Assembly: GCA_965228905.1 (NCBI GenBank)
Contig: CBDDII010000002.1
Span: 744,001 to 808,000, forward strand
Direction of reading: 5' to 3'
DNA from: CALKXV01 sp965228905
GTDB taxonomy: Bacteria > Pseudomonadota > Alphaproteobacteria > Rhodobacterales > Rhodobacteraceae
DNA length: 64,000 nt
This document shows, one piece after another, positions 51,523-60,761 of this stretch. Numbering within the stretch: position 1 is the first letter of the stretch; every line of letters starts with the position of its first letter. The notes beneath the pieces were generated by a model. The model made no database searches. It saw only the letters and a list, made by a program, of their open reading frames with translations, and was not told the DNA's origin. The position numbers and the translations under genes are program-made.

Positions 51523-52668
51523 TCAGATTACCTTTTCGAAAAGTTCCTTCAGGGCGTCAGCGGTCAGGGGCACCGGGTTGCCGCCACAGGACGGGTCTCG
51601 CAGGGCGGCGGCAGTCAGGGCGTCGATGTCCGGGTTTTCGACGCCAAGGCCTGAGAGTCGTTCGGGAATGCCGAAGCTTTGGTTGAACTGGTCGACGAAG
51701 GCCCGGAAGCCTTCGAAACCACCGTCGATCCCGAGGTAGGGCGCGGCGCGGTCAAAGCGTTCGGTGATGGCCGGGGCGTTGAAGTCGAGAACTGCGGGCA
51801 TACAGACCGCGTTGGTGGTTCCGTGATGGGTGTGGTGCACCGCGCCAATCGGATGGGACAGGGCGTGGATGGCGCCAAGGCCCTTCTGGAAGGCGACAGC
51901 GCCCATGGCGGCGGCACTCATCATGTTGCCGCGGGCTTCGATGTCGGTGCCGTCAGCGTAGGCGCGGGGCAGATTCTCGATCACCAAACGCATACCTTCC
52001 AGGGCGATCCCCTGGCTCATCGGGTGATAGTGCGGGCTGGAATAGGCTTCGACGCAATGGGCAAAGGCATCTAGGCCCGTGCCAGCCGTAATGAATTTGG
52101 GCATACCCACGGTCAATTCGGGATCGGCGAGGACGATGGAAGGGAGCATCTTGGGATGAAAGATGATCTTTTTCTCGCCCAGTTCCGTATGGGTCAGCAC
52201 CCCCGCGCGGCCGACTTCGGAACCGGTCCCGGCGGTTGTGGGAACCGCGATGATCGGATGGATACCGTCCGGGTCCGCGCGGGTCCACCAGTCGCCGATG
52301 TCTTCGAAATCCCAGACCGGGCGCGTTTGGCCTGCCATGAAGGCGATGCATTTGCCAAGGTCGAGTGCTGAGCCGCCGCCGAAAGCGATCACACCGTCGA
52401 ACCCGCCTTCGCGGTAAAGCGTCAGACCGTCGGCAAGGTTCTCGCCGGTCGGATTGGCATCGACGCGCGCAAAGATTGCACGCCCCATGCCTTCGGCATC
52501 CAGGATGTCGAGGGTTCGCTTGGTGATGTCCATTTCGGCCAGCCCACGGTCGGTGACCAGAAGCGGGCGTGTGATACCGGCGGCCATGCAGGCGCCGCCG
52601 ATTTCGGCGATGCGCCCTGCGCCGAAGCGGATTGCATTGGGATAGGACCAATTGGCGGTGGTGGTCAT
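51523..52668 (-). CDS. iron-containing (group III) alcohol dehydrogenase
   Basis: 381 residues from the ATG at 52668. NAD is bound by FGGGSALDLGK, and the metal ligands lie in GLDAFAHCVEAY and HALSHPIGAVHHTHHG. Enzymes of this group oxidise primary alcohols or reduce aldehydes. It is the last gene of the long amine-type operon and just follows the aldehyde dehydrogenase. In the 175 bases between it and the lysR stop I see no gene I can support. Confidence 0.92.
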   Translation of the reverse strand: MTTTANWSYPNAIRFGAGRIAEIGGACMAAGITRPLLVTDRGLAEMDITKRTLDILDAEGMGRAIFARVDANPTGENLADGLTLYREGGFDGVIAFGGGSALDLGKCIAFMAGQTRPVWDFEDIGDWWTRADPDGIHPIIAVPTTAGTGSEVGRAGVLTHTELGEKKIIFHPKMLPSIVLADPELTVGMPKFITAGTGLDAFAHCVEAYSSPHYHPMSQGIALEGMRLVIENLPRAYADGTDIEARGNMMSAAAMGAVAFQKGLGAIHALSHPIGAVHHTHHGTTNAVCMPAVLDFNAPAITERFDRAAPYLGIDGGFEGFRAFVDQFNQSFGIPERLSGLGVENPDIDALTAAALRDPSCGGNPVPLTADALKELFEKVI

Positions 52669-52669
52669 G

Positions 52670-54046
52670 TCAGGTTTTCCGGAGATGATAGGATTTCGGT
52701 CGCGTGAGCGCGTTGTAGGCAAGTTTCGACAGCCCCTGTCCGCGCCCGGTGTCCTTGCAGCCGGTCCAGCAGAGCGCGGGGTCGAGATAATCGCAGCGGT
52801 TCATAAAGACGGTGCCGGTTTCGATGCGGGCGCCAAGCGCCTCGGCGGCCTCGGCGTCACTGGTCCAGATCGAAGCGGTCAGGCCAAAGCGGCTGTCGTT
52901 CATCAGGCGAATCGCTTCGTCGTCGTCCTTGACCGGCATGATGCCGACGACAGGGCCGAAGGTTTCATCGCGCATGACGCGCATGTCGTGGGTGACATTG
53001 GTCAGCACCTGGGGTGTGACGTAGGTGTTTGCACCGTCGTCGGCGTCCATGGTTTTGACATGGGCGGTCGCGCCATCGGCCAAGGCTTCGGAGACCTGCG
53101 CGCGAACCTCGCGGGCGAAACGGATGTTGGCCATGGGGCCAAGGGTGGTTTCGGGATCCAGTGGGTTGCCAAGGACCTGCGCCTCGGCCCAGGCGGTGGC
53201 CTTGGCGACGAACTCGTCAAACAGCGGTTCGGCGACATAGATGCGTTCCACACCGCAACAGCATTGCCCGGAATTGAAGATCGCGCCGTCCATCAGTGTA
53301 TCGACGGCGGCATCCAGATCGGCATCGGCGCGGACATAGCCCGGATCCTTGCCGCCGAGTTCGGTGGAGACCGGGATGAAGGTGCCCGCTGCCGCGCGTT
53401 CCATTGCCTGTCCGCCACCGACCGATCCGGTGAAGTTCACGAAATCGACATGGCGTCCCGCAATGAGGGAAGAGGTCGTGTCGTGATCGATCACGACATT
53501 CTGAAAGACGTCCTTCGGCACACCCGCCTCGTGAAAAGCCTCGGCCAGCCGTTCGCCGACCTGTAGCGTTTGCGTGGCATGTTTCAGGATGACCGCGTTG
53601 CCTGCGATCAGGGCCGGGGCAACCGTGTTGATCGCGGTCATGTAGGGGTAGTTCCAGGGCGCGACGACAAGGACCACGCCATGCGCCTCGCGCTTGATGA
53701 GGCGGCGGAAGGCGTCGCTGTCCTCGATCACATCCGGGGCAAGGCACTTCGGCGCGACCTCGGCCATGTAGCGAAGCCGTTCGTCGAAGCCACCGTATTC
53801 GCCGCCATAACGGATCGGGCGGCCCATCTGGTGGGCAAGCTCCTGTGCCATCCGATCAGTCGTCTGACCGACGATCTCGCCCGCCTTCAGGACCAGCGCG
53901 ATCCGGTCTTCCAGCGGGCGCGCAGCCCAGTCGGCCTGCGCTTTCCGGGCGGCAAGGGTCGCGTTGATGGCCCCTTCGCGGGGCAGGATGTCTCGGGTCA
54001 GATAGACCGATCCGTCGATGGGGGAGATAAGGTTGAGCGTTGTCAT
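52670..54046 (-). CDS. aldehyde dehydrogenase (NAD(P)-dependent)
   Basis: 458 residues. The catalytic Glu lies in STELGGKDPGYV and the catalytic Cys in FNSGQCCCGVE. VVAPWNYPYMT and NFTGSVGGGQA are cofactor-site blocks. In this operon, with a glutamine-synthetase-like ligase, it may oxidise a gamma-glutamylated aldehyde, as PuuC does. Its start overlaps the VOC gene by 4 bases. Confidence 0.92.
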   Translation of the reverse strand: MTTLNLISPIDGSVYLTRDILPREGAINATLAARKAQADWAARPLEDRIALVLKAGEIVGQTTDRMAQELAHQMGRPIRYGGEYGGFDERLRYMAEVAPKCLAPDVIEDSDAFRRLIKREAHGVVLVVAPWNYPYMTAINTVAPALIAGNAVILKHATQTLQVGERLAEAFHEAGVPKDVFQNVVIDHDTTSSLIAGRHVDFVNFTGSVGGGQAMERAAAGTFIPVSTELGGKDPGYVRADADLDAAVDTLMDGAIFNSGQCCCGVERIYVAEPLFDEFVAKATAWAEAQVLGNPLDPETTLGPMANIRFAREVRAQVSEALADGATAHVKTMDADDGANTYVTPQVLTNVTHDMRVMRDETFGPVVGIMPVKDDDEAIRLMNDSRFGLTASIWTSDAEAAEALGARIETGTVFMNRCDYLDPALCWTGCKDTGRGQGLSKLAYNALTRPKSYHLRKT

Positions 54047-54423
54047 GATGTCTTTTCGATCGTTTGGCCGAACACCAACATCAGCGCCTCGTAGACGACT
54101 ACGAATTCGCGTTGTCCATAGTCGGTATCGGACGGAGGTTGGTGGTGGGTTTCCGGCAGTGCCGACAGGTTCTTCTTCAGTTCGGAATGCAGCGCATCGA
54201 CGTCGTCCACGTCGATGTAGTAGCCCTGTTGACGCTCCGGCGATGTCATATCGCCCTTGGCACGGATCAACCGGATCGCTGCATCGTCGCGCTTCAGATA
54301 GGCATATCCGAAATCTGTGTTCACGACATGGGTTTCGAACTCCAGCACGTCACGAAAGAAAGCCACCGCGTCGATCATGTCGGTCACCGGCGCAAGCGGA
54401 GTAATGTCATGCAGTCGTGCCAT
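54043..54423 (-). CDS. VOC-superfamily (glyoxalase/bleomycin-resistance fold) protein
   Basis: 126 residues, one VOC domain of two paired modules (LAPVTDMIDAVAFFRDVLEFETHVV, then GYYIDVDDVDALHSEL and FVVVYEALMLVFGQ). A usual metal set of His/Glu is only partly visible. Such proteins include lyases, dioxygenases and binding proteins. Its place between the ligase and the aldehyde dehydrogenase, with overlaps on both sides, argues for a dedicated role in the pathway. Confidence 0.82.
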   Translation of the reverse strand: MARLHDITPLAPVTDMIDAVAFFRDVLEFETHVVNTDFGYAYLKRDDAAIRLIRAKGDMTSPERQQGYYIDVDDVDALHSELKKNLSALPETHHQPPSDTDYGQREFVVVYEALMLVFGQTIEKTS

Positions 54424-55778
54424 TACGCCCTTTCGAAGCCGCGTTTCACTTCATAGTCGGTTACGGCGGCGTCAAAATCTTCCTGTTCGACCTCGGCGCA
54501 GCGGGTGTAGTGGTCGATGACTTCATCGCCCATGGTGGCGCGCAACATTCTGGAACGGCGGAGTTTCTCGGTCGCGCTGCGCAGCGTGTGAGGGATGTCG
54601 GCAACGCGTTTCATGCCGTAGACGTCGCCTTTGACCGGGGCGGCGAGTTCCAGTCCTTCCTCGATCCCCTGAAGCCCGGCGGCAAGCTGTGCGGCGCAGG
54701 CGAGGTACGGGTTGATGTCAGAACCGGGGATGCGGCATTCGATGCGCACGCCCTTGGTGCCCTCGCCAACAAGGCGGTAACCAGCGGTGCGGTTGTCGAT
54801 GCTCCAGGCGATCTTGGTCGGGGCGAAGGTGCCGGGCAGGAATCGTTTGTAGCTGTTGATATAGGGCGCGAGGAAAAACGCCTGTTCGGCGGAGTATTTC
54901 AGCAGACCGGCGACGTAGGATCGCATGGTGTCGGACATGGCATGGTCGCCCTTCGCGCTGTAAAACGCGTTGGTCTTGCCCTTGAAAAGCGACTGGTGGA
55001 TGTGGGCGGCACTGCCTACCTTGTCGGCTTGCCACTTGGCCATGAAGCTGGCGGCGTGGCCGTTCATCTGGGCGATTTCTTTCACCGCCTGTTTGGCGAT
55101 CAGGTGGTGATCGCAGGCCAGAAGCGCGTCGGCGTAGCGGATGTTCAACTCTTCCTGACCGGTTTCGGCTTCGCCCTTGGAGTTTTCGACCGGGACGCCT
55201 GCGGCGACAAGGTGATTGCGGATTGGGCGCATCACGTGCTCTTCGCGAGTGGTCTGAAGGATGTTGTAATCCTCGTTATAGCCGCTGATGGGGGCGAGGT
55301 CGCGGAATCCTCCGCGCCGGATGTCGTCGAAGGAATGTTCGAAGAGGAAGAACTCCAACTCGGTCGCCATCATCGGCGTGAAGCCCATGTCCTTGGCGCG
55401 TTGGATTTGTGTTTTCAGCATCTGGCGGGGACTGTGAGGCACGGGCTTGTGCGTGTCGTGGTCGATCAGGTCGCAAAGGACCAGTGCCGTTCCTTCCAGC
55501 CATGGCACGGGACGCAACGTGGAAAGGTCGGCTTTCATGACGTAGTCGCCATAGCCCTTTTCCCAACTGGTCGCAGCGTAGCCATCGGGCGTGGCCATTT
55601 CGAGGTCGGTCGCCAGAAGGTAGTTGCAGCAGTGGGTTTCCTCGTGCGCGCTTTCAAGGAAGTTCGAAACGTGGAAGCGTTTGCCGAACAGCCGGCCCTG
55701 CATGTCGATGCCGCATACAAGAACCGTGTCGATCTCGCCCGATTTGGCGACCTTTTTCAGGGCATCCATCGTAAGCAT
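54423..55778 (-). CDS. glutamine-synthetase-family gamma-glutamyl ligase (PuuA-like)
   Basis: 451 residues from the ATG at 55778, with GAGG six bases upstream. The GS fold is shown by MMATELEFFLFE (metal Glu), AAHIHQSLF, WSIDNRTAGYRLVGEG and ECRIPGSDINPYLACAA. The last differs from true GS and fits ligases that add glutamate to amines. Its neighbours (TRAP importer, aldehyde dehydrogenase, DAO-type oxidase nearby) support amine gamma-glutamylation rather than ammonia assimilation. Confidence 0.88.
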   Translation of the reverse strand: MLTMDALKKVAKSGEIDTVLVCGIDMQGRLFGKRFHVSNFLESAHEETHCCNYLLATDLEMATPDGYAATSWEKGYGDYVMKADLSTLRPVPWLEGTALVLCDLIDHDTHKPVPHSPRQMLKTQIQRAKDMGFTPMMATELEFFLFEHSFDDIRRGGFRDLAPISGYNEDYNILQTTREEHVMRPIRNHLVAAGVPVENSKGEAETGQEELNIRYADALLACDHHLIAKQAVKEIAQMNGHAASFMAKWQADKVGSAAHIHQSLFKGKTNAFYSAKGDHAMSDTMRSYVAGLLKYSAEQAFFLAPYINSYKRFLPGTFAPTKIAWSIDNRTAGYRLVGEGTKGVRIECRIPGSDINPYLACAAQLAAGLQGIEEGLELAAPVKGDVYGMKRVADIPHTLRSATEKLRRSRMLRATMGDEVIDHYTRCAEVEQEDFDAAVTDYEVKRGFERA

Positions 55779-55845
55779 GTGCGTCCTCATTTCGAAAGTC
55801 GTCGTGGTGTAGGGTGCGCCCGGGATGGCCCGGGCGCAACTGGGA

Positions 55846-56880
55846 TCAGGTATAGCGGTAGGGTCGGCCTGCCGCTTCCATGTCGGAATTGTACTTCTTG
55901 AAGATCTCGACAACCTTGGCCTTGGTTTCGCTTTCGGCTGCGATTTCGTCCCAGAAGACCTTGGCGGCGGCTTCTACCGTCGCCCATTCCTCGTCCGGGA
56001 TCGTGGTCAGTTCCATCTTGGTTCCGTTGACGCGAAGGTCGGCTTCACCACCCCAGTACCAGTACTGGCGGTAGTAGTGCGATTGCTCGCAGCAGACTGT
56101 GAAGAGCGTCTTCAGGTCTTCCGGCAGTTCTTCCCAACGTTCGTTGTTGGCAAAGAAGTGGCCGATCCAGGCGCCCGAGATGTTGTTGGTGAGGAAATAG
56201 TTCGTCACGTCGGCCCAACCCACGGTGTAATCCTCGGTGATGCCGGACCATGCAATGCCGTCAAGCTCGCCCGTCTGGACGGCGACTTCGATGTCTTCCC
56301 AGGGTAGGGTGACCGGCACGACGCCGAACTGGCTGAGGAAGCGACCGGCAGTCGGGAAGGTGAAGACGCGCTTGCCCTGAAGATCGGCAAGCGAGTTGAT
56401 CGGGTCTTTCGTGGCAAAGTGGCAGGGATCCCATGCGCCTGCGCTGATGTGCTTGACGCCGACCTTGGCGTATTCCTCGTCCCAGATTTCCTTCAGGCCA
56501 TAGCGGTTGAACAGAACGGGTACGTCGAGCGAATAGCGCGAACCGAAGGGGAAGTAGCCGCCGAAAACGGTGACCTCGGTCGGTGAGGCCATCGAGTCGT
56601 CGTCTGACTGCACGGCGTCGATGGTGCCGCGCTGAAGCGCCTGGAACAATTCGCCCGTGGGCACGATCTGGTCGGCGTAGAAGGTTTCGATCTGCATCCG
56701 GTCGCCTGCGATCGTGTTGAACATCGCGATGGCGGGGTCAAGGACGTGTTCGGCCAGTGCGGGGCCGGCATAGGTTTGCAGCCGCCAGGTGATGGTCGAT
56801 TGTGCGATGGCTGGTGCAGCCAGCGGTGCCGCAGCTGCACCCGCGGCGGCGGTGGTCAGGAACTTGCGTCTTGTGGTCAT
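55846..56880 (-). CDS. dctP: TRAP transporter periplasmic receptor, DctP family
   Basis: 344 residues. A twin-arginine signal (TTRRKFLTTAAAGAAAAPLAAPAIAQ) implies Tat export. The mature part has ITWRLQTYAGP at its start and the DctP ligand region FPTAGRFLSQFGVVPVTLPWEDIEVAVQTGELDGIAWS. It lies in the DctP/TAXI-like branch with Tat signals (TakP type) seen with keto-acid or amine-like ligands. It is followed 67 bases later by the ligase gene, which hints that the substrate is the ligase's amine. Confidence 0.9.
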   Translation of the reverse strand: MTTRRKFLTTAAAGAAAAPLAAPAIAQSTITWRLQTYAGPALAEHVLDPAIAMFNTIAGDRMQIETFYADQIVPTGELFQALQRGTIDAVQSDDDSMASPTEVTVFGGYFPFGSRYSLDVPVLFNRYGLKEIWDEEYAKVGVKHISAGAWDPCHFATKDPINSLADLQGKRVFTFPTAGRFLSQFGVVPVTLPWEDIEVAVQTGELDGIAWSGITEDYTVGWADVTNYFLTNNISGAWIGHFFANNERWEELPEDLKTLFTVCCEQSHYYRQYWYWGGEADLRVNGTKMELTTIPDEEWATVEAAAKVFWDEIAAESETKAKVVEIFKKYNSDMEAAGRPYRYT

Positions 56881-56942
56881 TTCATATTCCTCTCTGTTGA
56901 GTGCTCGGGGTTTGTGGAAGCGCCCGTTGATCGGGTCTTATC

Positions 56943-58271
56943 TCATTGAATTCCGTAGACGTAGTGGGGCAGCCAAAGGGCCAGTTCCGGGAAGGTCATT
57001 ATGATGGCCAGTGCCAGCACCATGACCAGCACGAAGGGCAGGATCGAGGCATAGATGTCGCGAAGGCTGATTTCCGGCGGTGCCATGGCGCGCATCAGGA
57101 AGAGGTTATAGCCGAACGGCGGCGTCATATAGGCGATCTGGGTCGTGATCGTGTACAGCACGCCGTACCAGATCAGGTCGAAACCCAGTGCGGCGACCAG
57201 CGGGACATAAAGCGGCGCGACGATCACCAGCATTGCAGTGTCGTCAAGAAAGGTTCCCATCAGGATGAAGCTGAGTTGCATCAGGATCAGAATCATCCAG
57301 GGCGATAGGCCGAGTTTTTCGGTAAACAGGCTTTCGATGGCCTTGACCGCGCCAAGGCCGTCGAAGACCGACCCGAAGGCAAGAGCGGCAAGGATGATCC
57401 ACATGAACATGCAGGTGATGCCGAGGGTCTTCCGGATTGAGTTTTCAAAGACCTGCCGTGTCATCCGGCCTTTTAGGACAGCGGCGGCAAAGGCAGCGAG
57501 TGCGCCGATGGCCGAGCTTTCGACAAGGGATGTCCAGCCGTTCACAAAGGGCACCATCATCACGAAGAAAATGCCCAAGGGAAGCAGACCCGCCGTCAGC
57601 AATCGAAGCTTTTCGCCGCGTGGCATGTCGCGCTCTTCCTTCGGCAGGATGGGGCCAAGGGCAGGGTTCAAGCGGCAGCGGATCACGATGTAGAGGATGA
57701 ACATCCCCGCCATCATCAGCCCCGGCACGACGCCAGCCAGCCAAAGCTGGCCGACCGGTTGGCGAGCGATCATGGCGTAAAGGACAAGGACAACGGAAGG
57801 AGGCACCAGGATTCCAAGCGATGATCCCGCCTGTATCACCCCCGTCACCATGCGTTTGTCATAGGCGCGTTTCAAAAGCTCGGGCAGGGCGATGGTGGCC
57901 CCGATGGCCATGCCCGCGACCGATAGCCCGTTCATCGCGGAGATCAGCACCATCAACAGGATCGTACCAACGGCGAGCCCGCCGTGCAGGCCCCCCATCC
58001 AGACATGGAACATCTTGTACAGATCGTCTGCGATCCGGCTTTCCGACAAGACGTAGCCCATGAAGATGAACATCGGCAGGGTCAGCAGCGGATACCACTT
58101 CATCAGCTTCATGGCGGCGGCAAAGCCGAGGTCATAGCCGCCCCGGTCTCCCCAAAGGAAGAAGGCGGCGATAACGGCAACGAAACCGATGGCTCCGAAC
58201 ACGCGCTGCCCGGTCAGAAGCATCAGCATCATGGATGCGAACATCAGGGTGGCGATGACTTCGTAGGACAT
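56943..58271 (-). CDS. dctM: TRAP transporter large permease, DctM family
   Basis: 442 residues from the ATG at 58271, which overlaps the dctQ stop; the longer frame to 58424 only reads through dctQ. About eleven membrane helices are visible. Family landmarks are LTLPMFIFMGYVL, SVAGMAIGATIALPELLKR, GSSLGILVPPSVVLVLYA and TPPFGYNLFLM. It moves the substrate with a Na+ gradient. Confidence 0.93.
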   Translation of the reverse strand: MSYEVIATLMFASMMLMLLTGQRVFGAIGFVAVIAAFFLWGDRGGYDLGFAAAMKLMKWYPLLTLPMFIFMGYVLSESRIADDLYKMFHVWMGGLHGGLAVGTILLMVLISAMNGLSVAGMAIGATIALPELLKRAYDKRMVTGVIQAGSSLGILVPPSVVLVLYAMIARQPVGQLWLAGVVPGLMMAGMFILYIVIRCRLNPALGPILPKEERDMPRGEKLRLLTAGLLPLGIFFVMMVPFVNGWTSLVESSAIGALAAFAAAVLKGRMTRQVFENSIRKTLGITCMFMWIILAALAFGSVFDGLGAVKAIESLFTEKLGLSPWMILILMQLSFILMGTFLDDTAMLVIVAPLYVPLVAALGFDLIWYGVLYTITTQIAYMTPPFGYNLFLMRAMAPPEISLRDIYASILPFVLVMVLALAIIMTFPELALWLPHYVYGIQ

Positions 58272-58813
58272 CAGGCCAGATCCTCGACGTCGATGTCCTT
58301 CGGCCCCATGTCGTGGCCGCAAACGCGCAGGATGTCCTTGAAAAGCTCGGAAATCGCCTGAATCAGCATGAGGAAAATACCGGCAACCATGATCGACTTG
58401 ATCGGCCAGAGATAGGGGCGCCATGCGGTCGGACTACGCTCGCCGCCGTATTGGAAGGAATACATCAGACTGTCCCAGCCGCCCCAGAGAAGGAAGACGA
58501 GGTAGGTGATGAGAAACAGCACCGTCAGGACGTCGATCTGCGCCTTCTTTCGGTCGGACCATTCGCCATAGATCAGGTCCATCCGCACGTTCGAGCCCAT
58601 CTGGATCGCGTAAGGCCCGCCAAGGATGTAATAGGCGACCATCGCGAACTGGGCCATTTCGAGGGTCCAGAGCGAGGGCAGGAAGATGGTTTTCGAGATC
58701 GAGGACCAGAGCAGGATGCCCATCATCACGAAAATGCCGTACATGACGACCCGCCCGATCCAGCGGTTCAGGGGGTCGACGATGCGGACGTATCGCGTCA
58801 TGAGGCCGGTCAT
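58271..58813 (-). CDS. dctQ: TRAP transporter small permease, DctQ family
   Basis: 180 residues with four membrane helices and the DctQ pattern WTLEMAQFAMVAYYILGGPYAIQMGSNVRMDLIY. It forms the membrane unit with DctM. It overlaps the amidohydrolase gene upstream by 4 bases and abuts dctM. Confidence 0.92.
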   Translation of the reverse strand: MTGLMTRYVRIVDPLNRWIGRVVMYGIFVMMGILLWSSISKTIFLPSLWTLEMAQFAMVAYYILGGPYAIQMGSNVRMDLIYGEWSDRKKAQIDVLTVLFLITYLVFLLWGGWDSLMYSFQYGGERSPTAWRPYLWPIKSIMVAGIFLMLIQAISELFKDILRVCGHDMGPKDIDVEDLA

Positions 58814-59571
58814 GTGACCTGCTCCAGCGCTGGAACCAGCAAGGCAAGCAGTTCATCGGCCATGGCTTCGATTGCGGCATCATCCGACAGAAGATCGTTC
58901 CGGACCTCAATCATCACATTGGGGATGCCGCGAGAGGTTGCGTGCCGTTTCAACAGATGAGTTACGCCGTCGGCGGCTGAATAAGGCTTGTTCAGTTCCG
59001 TGCCGGGTTGTTCGGCATGTTCGAGCATCGCCATGGCAAGCCGGGCATCTGCGTCGTGCAGGAGGCCGATCCTTGTCGGGCGATCCGTGCCTTTCCATGT
59101 CGGCGTGAAGCTGTGAACTGTGATCAGGGTCGGGGCTGCCGCCCTGTCAAGCATCTCGCCCAGTTTTGCATGGAACGGACGATAGCAGGAATCGATCCGG
59201 GATTGCCGTTCTGTCGGTGAGAGGTCGCGGTTGCCGGGAACTTCAATAACCTCAACCATTCCGGGCATGGCGTCGGCGGCCTCGGGCGGGCGGTTGAGGT
59301 CGATCACCAGACGAGACGTACCTCCGGTCAGGAGCGGGGCGTTCAGCCGTTCCGCGACGGTCTTCGCAAGCACCGCCGCGCCGATGTCCCAAGCCGCGTG
59401 ACTGAGACGGTGTTCCGGTGCAAGGCCGAGGTCAGAGAGCGATTCCGGAATCCAGGATGATGCGTGTTCGCATACGACGATGGCCGGACCCGGCCGTTCG
59501 GCCCCGGTCACCTCAAAGGGTCTGAGGCCGTCCGTCAGAGAGGTTTTGGTGTCAGGTTCAACGGTGTTCAC
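58810..59571 (-). CDS. N-formylglutamate amidohydrolase family protein
   Basis: About 253 residues from a GTG at 59571; a TTG at 59607 is an alternative, and neither has a good RBS. Family blocks are VVCEHASSWIPES, GTSRLVIDLNRP, TVHSFTPTWKG and NVMIEVRNDLL, with His and Glu metal ligands. The named reaction is hydrolysis of N-formylglutamate to glutamate. In a gamma-glutamyl pathway it could instead cleave the glutamate amide. It is the first gene of the operon, divergent from the RpiR regulator. Confidence 0.85.
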   Translation of the reverse strand: MNTVEPDTKTSLTDGLRPFEVTGAERPGPAIVVCEHASSWIPESLSDLGLAPEHRLSHAAWDIGAAVLAKTVAERLNAPLLTGGTSRLVIDLNRPPEAADAMPGMVEVIEVPGNRDLSPTERQSRIDSCYRPFHAKLGEMLDRAAAPTLITVHSFTPTWKGTDRPTRIGLLHDADARLAMAMLEHAEQPGTELNKPYSAADGVTHLLKRHATSRGIPNVMIEVRNDLLSDDAAIEAMADELLALLVPALEQVT

Positions 59572-59578
59572 GGCAACA

Positions 59579-59607
59579 ATTGCTACGTCGCACGCTGTGA
59601 CTGTCAA
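59579..59607 (-). promoter_or_regulatory. candidate promoter of the minus-strand amine operon
   Basis: On the minus strand TTGACA (59607-59602) is followed after 17 bases by AGCAAT (59584-59579). The -35 is perfect and the -10 weak. With the GTG start at 59571 the mRNA would be almost leaderless, so either the promoter or the start may be misplaced. Confidence 0.3.
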
Positions 59608-59615
59608 GGGAAATG

Positions 59616-59650
59616 TGTAGACGACGCTACAAAGTGCGAGTATCTTGTAG
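59616..59650. promoter_or_regulatory. RpiR operator candidates
   Basis: TGTAG-N6-CTACA (59616-59631) is a perfect inverted repeat. Its right half is also part of CTACAA-N12-TTGTAG (59627-59650). Three half-sites of the same type between the divergent genes fit a repressor that acts on both sides. Confidence 0.5.
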
Positions 59651-59678
59651 AGATCGCTTCAGGATTGCGCCGAACCTC

Positions 59679-60545
59679 TTGAAACACGCATTCGTCAAAG
59701 ACCGTATCGAGGATCTGAGGTCCGACCTCACCCTTGCCGAACGTCAGGTTACTAGCGTTCTGATGCGTGATTATCCCGTTGCGGGGCTGCAGTCGGTGAC
59801 GCGGCTGGCCGAGGCCGCAGAGGTTTCGACGCCGACCGTCATTCGTCTGGCCAGAAAATTGGGGTTCGAGGGCTTTTCCGACATGCAGAACGCCCTGCGC
59901 GAAGAAGCGGCGGCGCAGATCAAACGCCCGATGCTGAAGGGCGATGGATGGTCGGCGGCACGGCGCGGCTCTCCGGCGTTTCGCGAGTTCGCCGAAGCTG
60001 TGTTCGACAACCTCAACCACACGATCGAGCGGCTGGAGCCGAAGACTTTCGACGCCATCGCAAAGCTCTTGTCGTCTCCGAAGAAGCGACTTTATTTTTC
60101 CGGCGGAAGGATCACGCGCTCGAACGCGGATTATTTCTTCAACCACCTGCAGATCATCCGGCCGGGCGTCACGCTTCTTAGTCATTCGCCGAACGTCTGG
60201 CCGCAGTTCCTGCTGGATATGGACAAGAACGCCGTACTCATCGTCTTTGACATTCGCCGGTACGAGCGTGATCTGGAGCGTCTTGTGACGCTGGCAAAAG
60301 AGCGCGGGGCGACCATCGTTCTGTTCACGGATCAATGGGGTTCGCCGGTGTCGCGGCAGGCGGATCATGTGGTGAACGCCATGGTCGAGGTGCCGTCGAA
60401 CTGGGATTCGACGATTGCGATCAACCTGGTGATCGAGGCGCTGGTCGCCGAGGTCCAGCGCCGCAGGTGGGAAACGGCGAAGGACCGGGTCGAGGCGTTG
60501 GAAGATATGTTCAAGGCCACGCGGATTTTCCGCAAGGATATGTAG
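59679..60545 (+). CDS. RpiR/MurR-family regulator
   Basis: 288 residues from a TTG at 59679 (normal family length); the open frame runs back to 59613 but would include the operator repeats. An N-terminal HTH_6 domain (LTLAERQVTSVLMRDYP, VSTPTVIRLARKLGFEGFSDMQ) is followed by a SIS domain (KRLYFSGGRITRSNADYFF through GATIVLFTDQW). SIS domains usually bind phosphosugars, but RpiR members also control amine and amino-acid operons. It is divergent from the TRAP/ligase operon. Confidence 0.88.
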   Translation: MKHAFVKDRIEDLRSDLTLAERQVTSVLMRDYPVAGLQSVTRLAEAAEVSTPTVIRLARKLGFEGFSDMQNALREEAAAQIKRPMLKGDGWSAARRGSPAFREFAEAVFDNLNHTIERLEPKTFDAIAKLLSSPKKRLYFSGGRITRSNADYFFNHLQIIRPGVTLLSHSPNVWPQFLLDMDKNAVLIVFDIRRYERDLERLVTLAKERGATIVLFTDQWGSPVSRQADHVVNAMVEVPSNWDSTIAINLVIEALVAEVQRRRWETAKDRVEALEDMFKATRIFRKDM

Positions 60546-60761
60546 AGCAGGTGGTTTCGGGTGTTGATCACGTGAAGGGATGTGCCGGCAGAAGAGTTCT
60601 TGCGATGAGCGGACGAGGCCTTGATTGATGGTGAATAAACAGTCAACGGTGCCGAAGTCGTCGGGAAGAGGAGCGGGTGAGCGCGAAAGTCCCCCGTGAT
60701 CTTTGAAGAGGTTCAACAGAGTTTCGTCAGGTCGAAGGACCGGGCATTCGAAAGGTTTGAA

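Noticed and set aside
54417..55901. A 494-residue plus-strand open frame
   Set aside because: It is antisense to the glutamine-synthetase-like ligase; composition is not protein-like.
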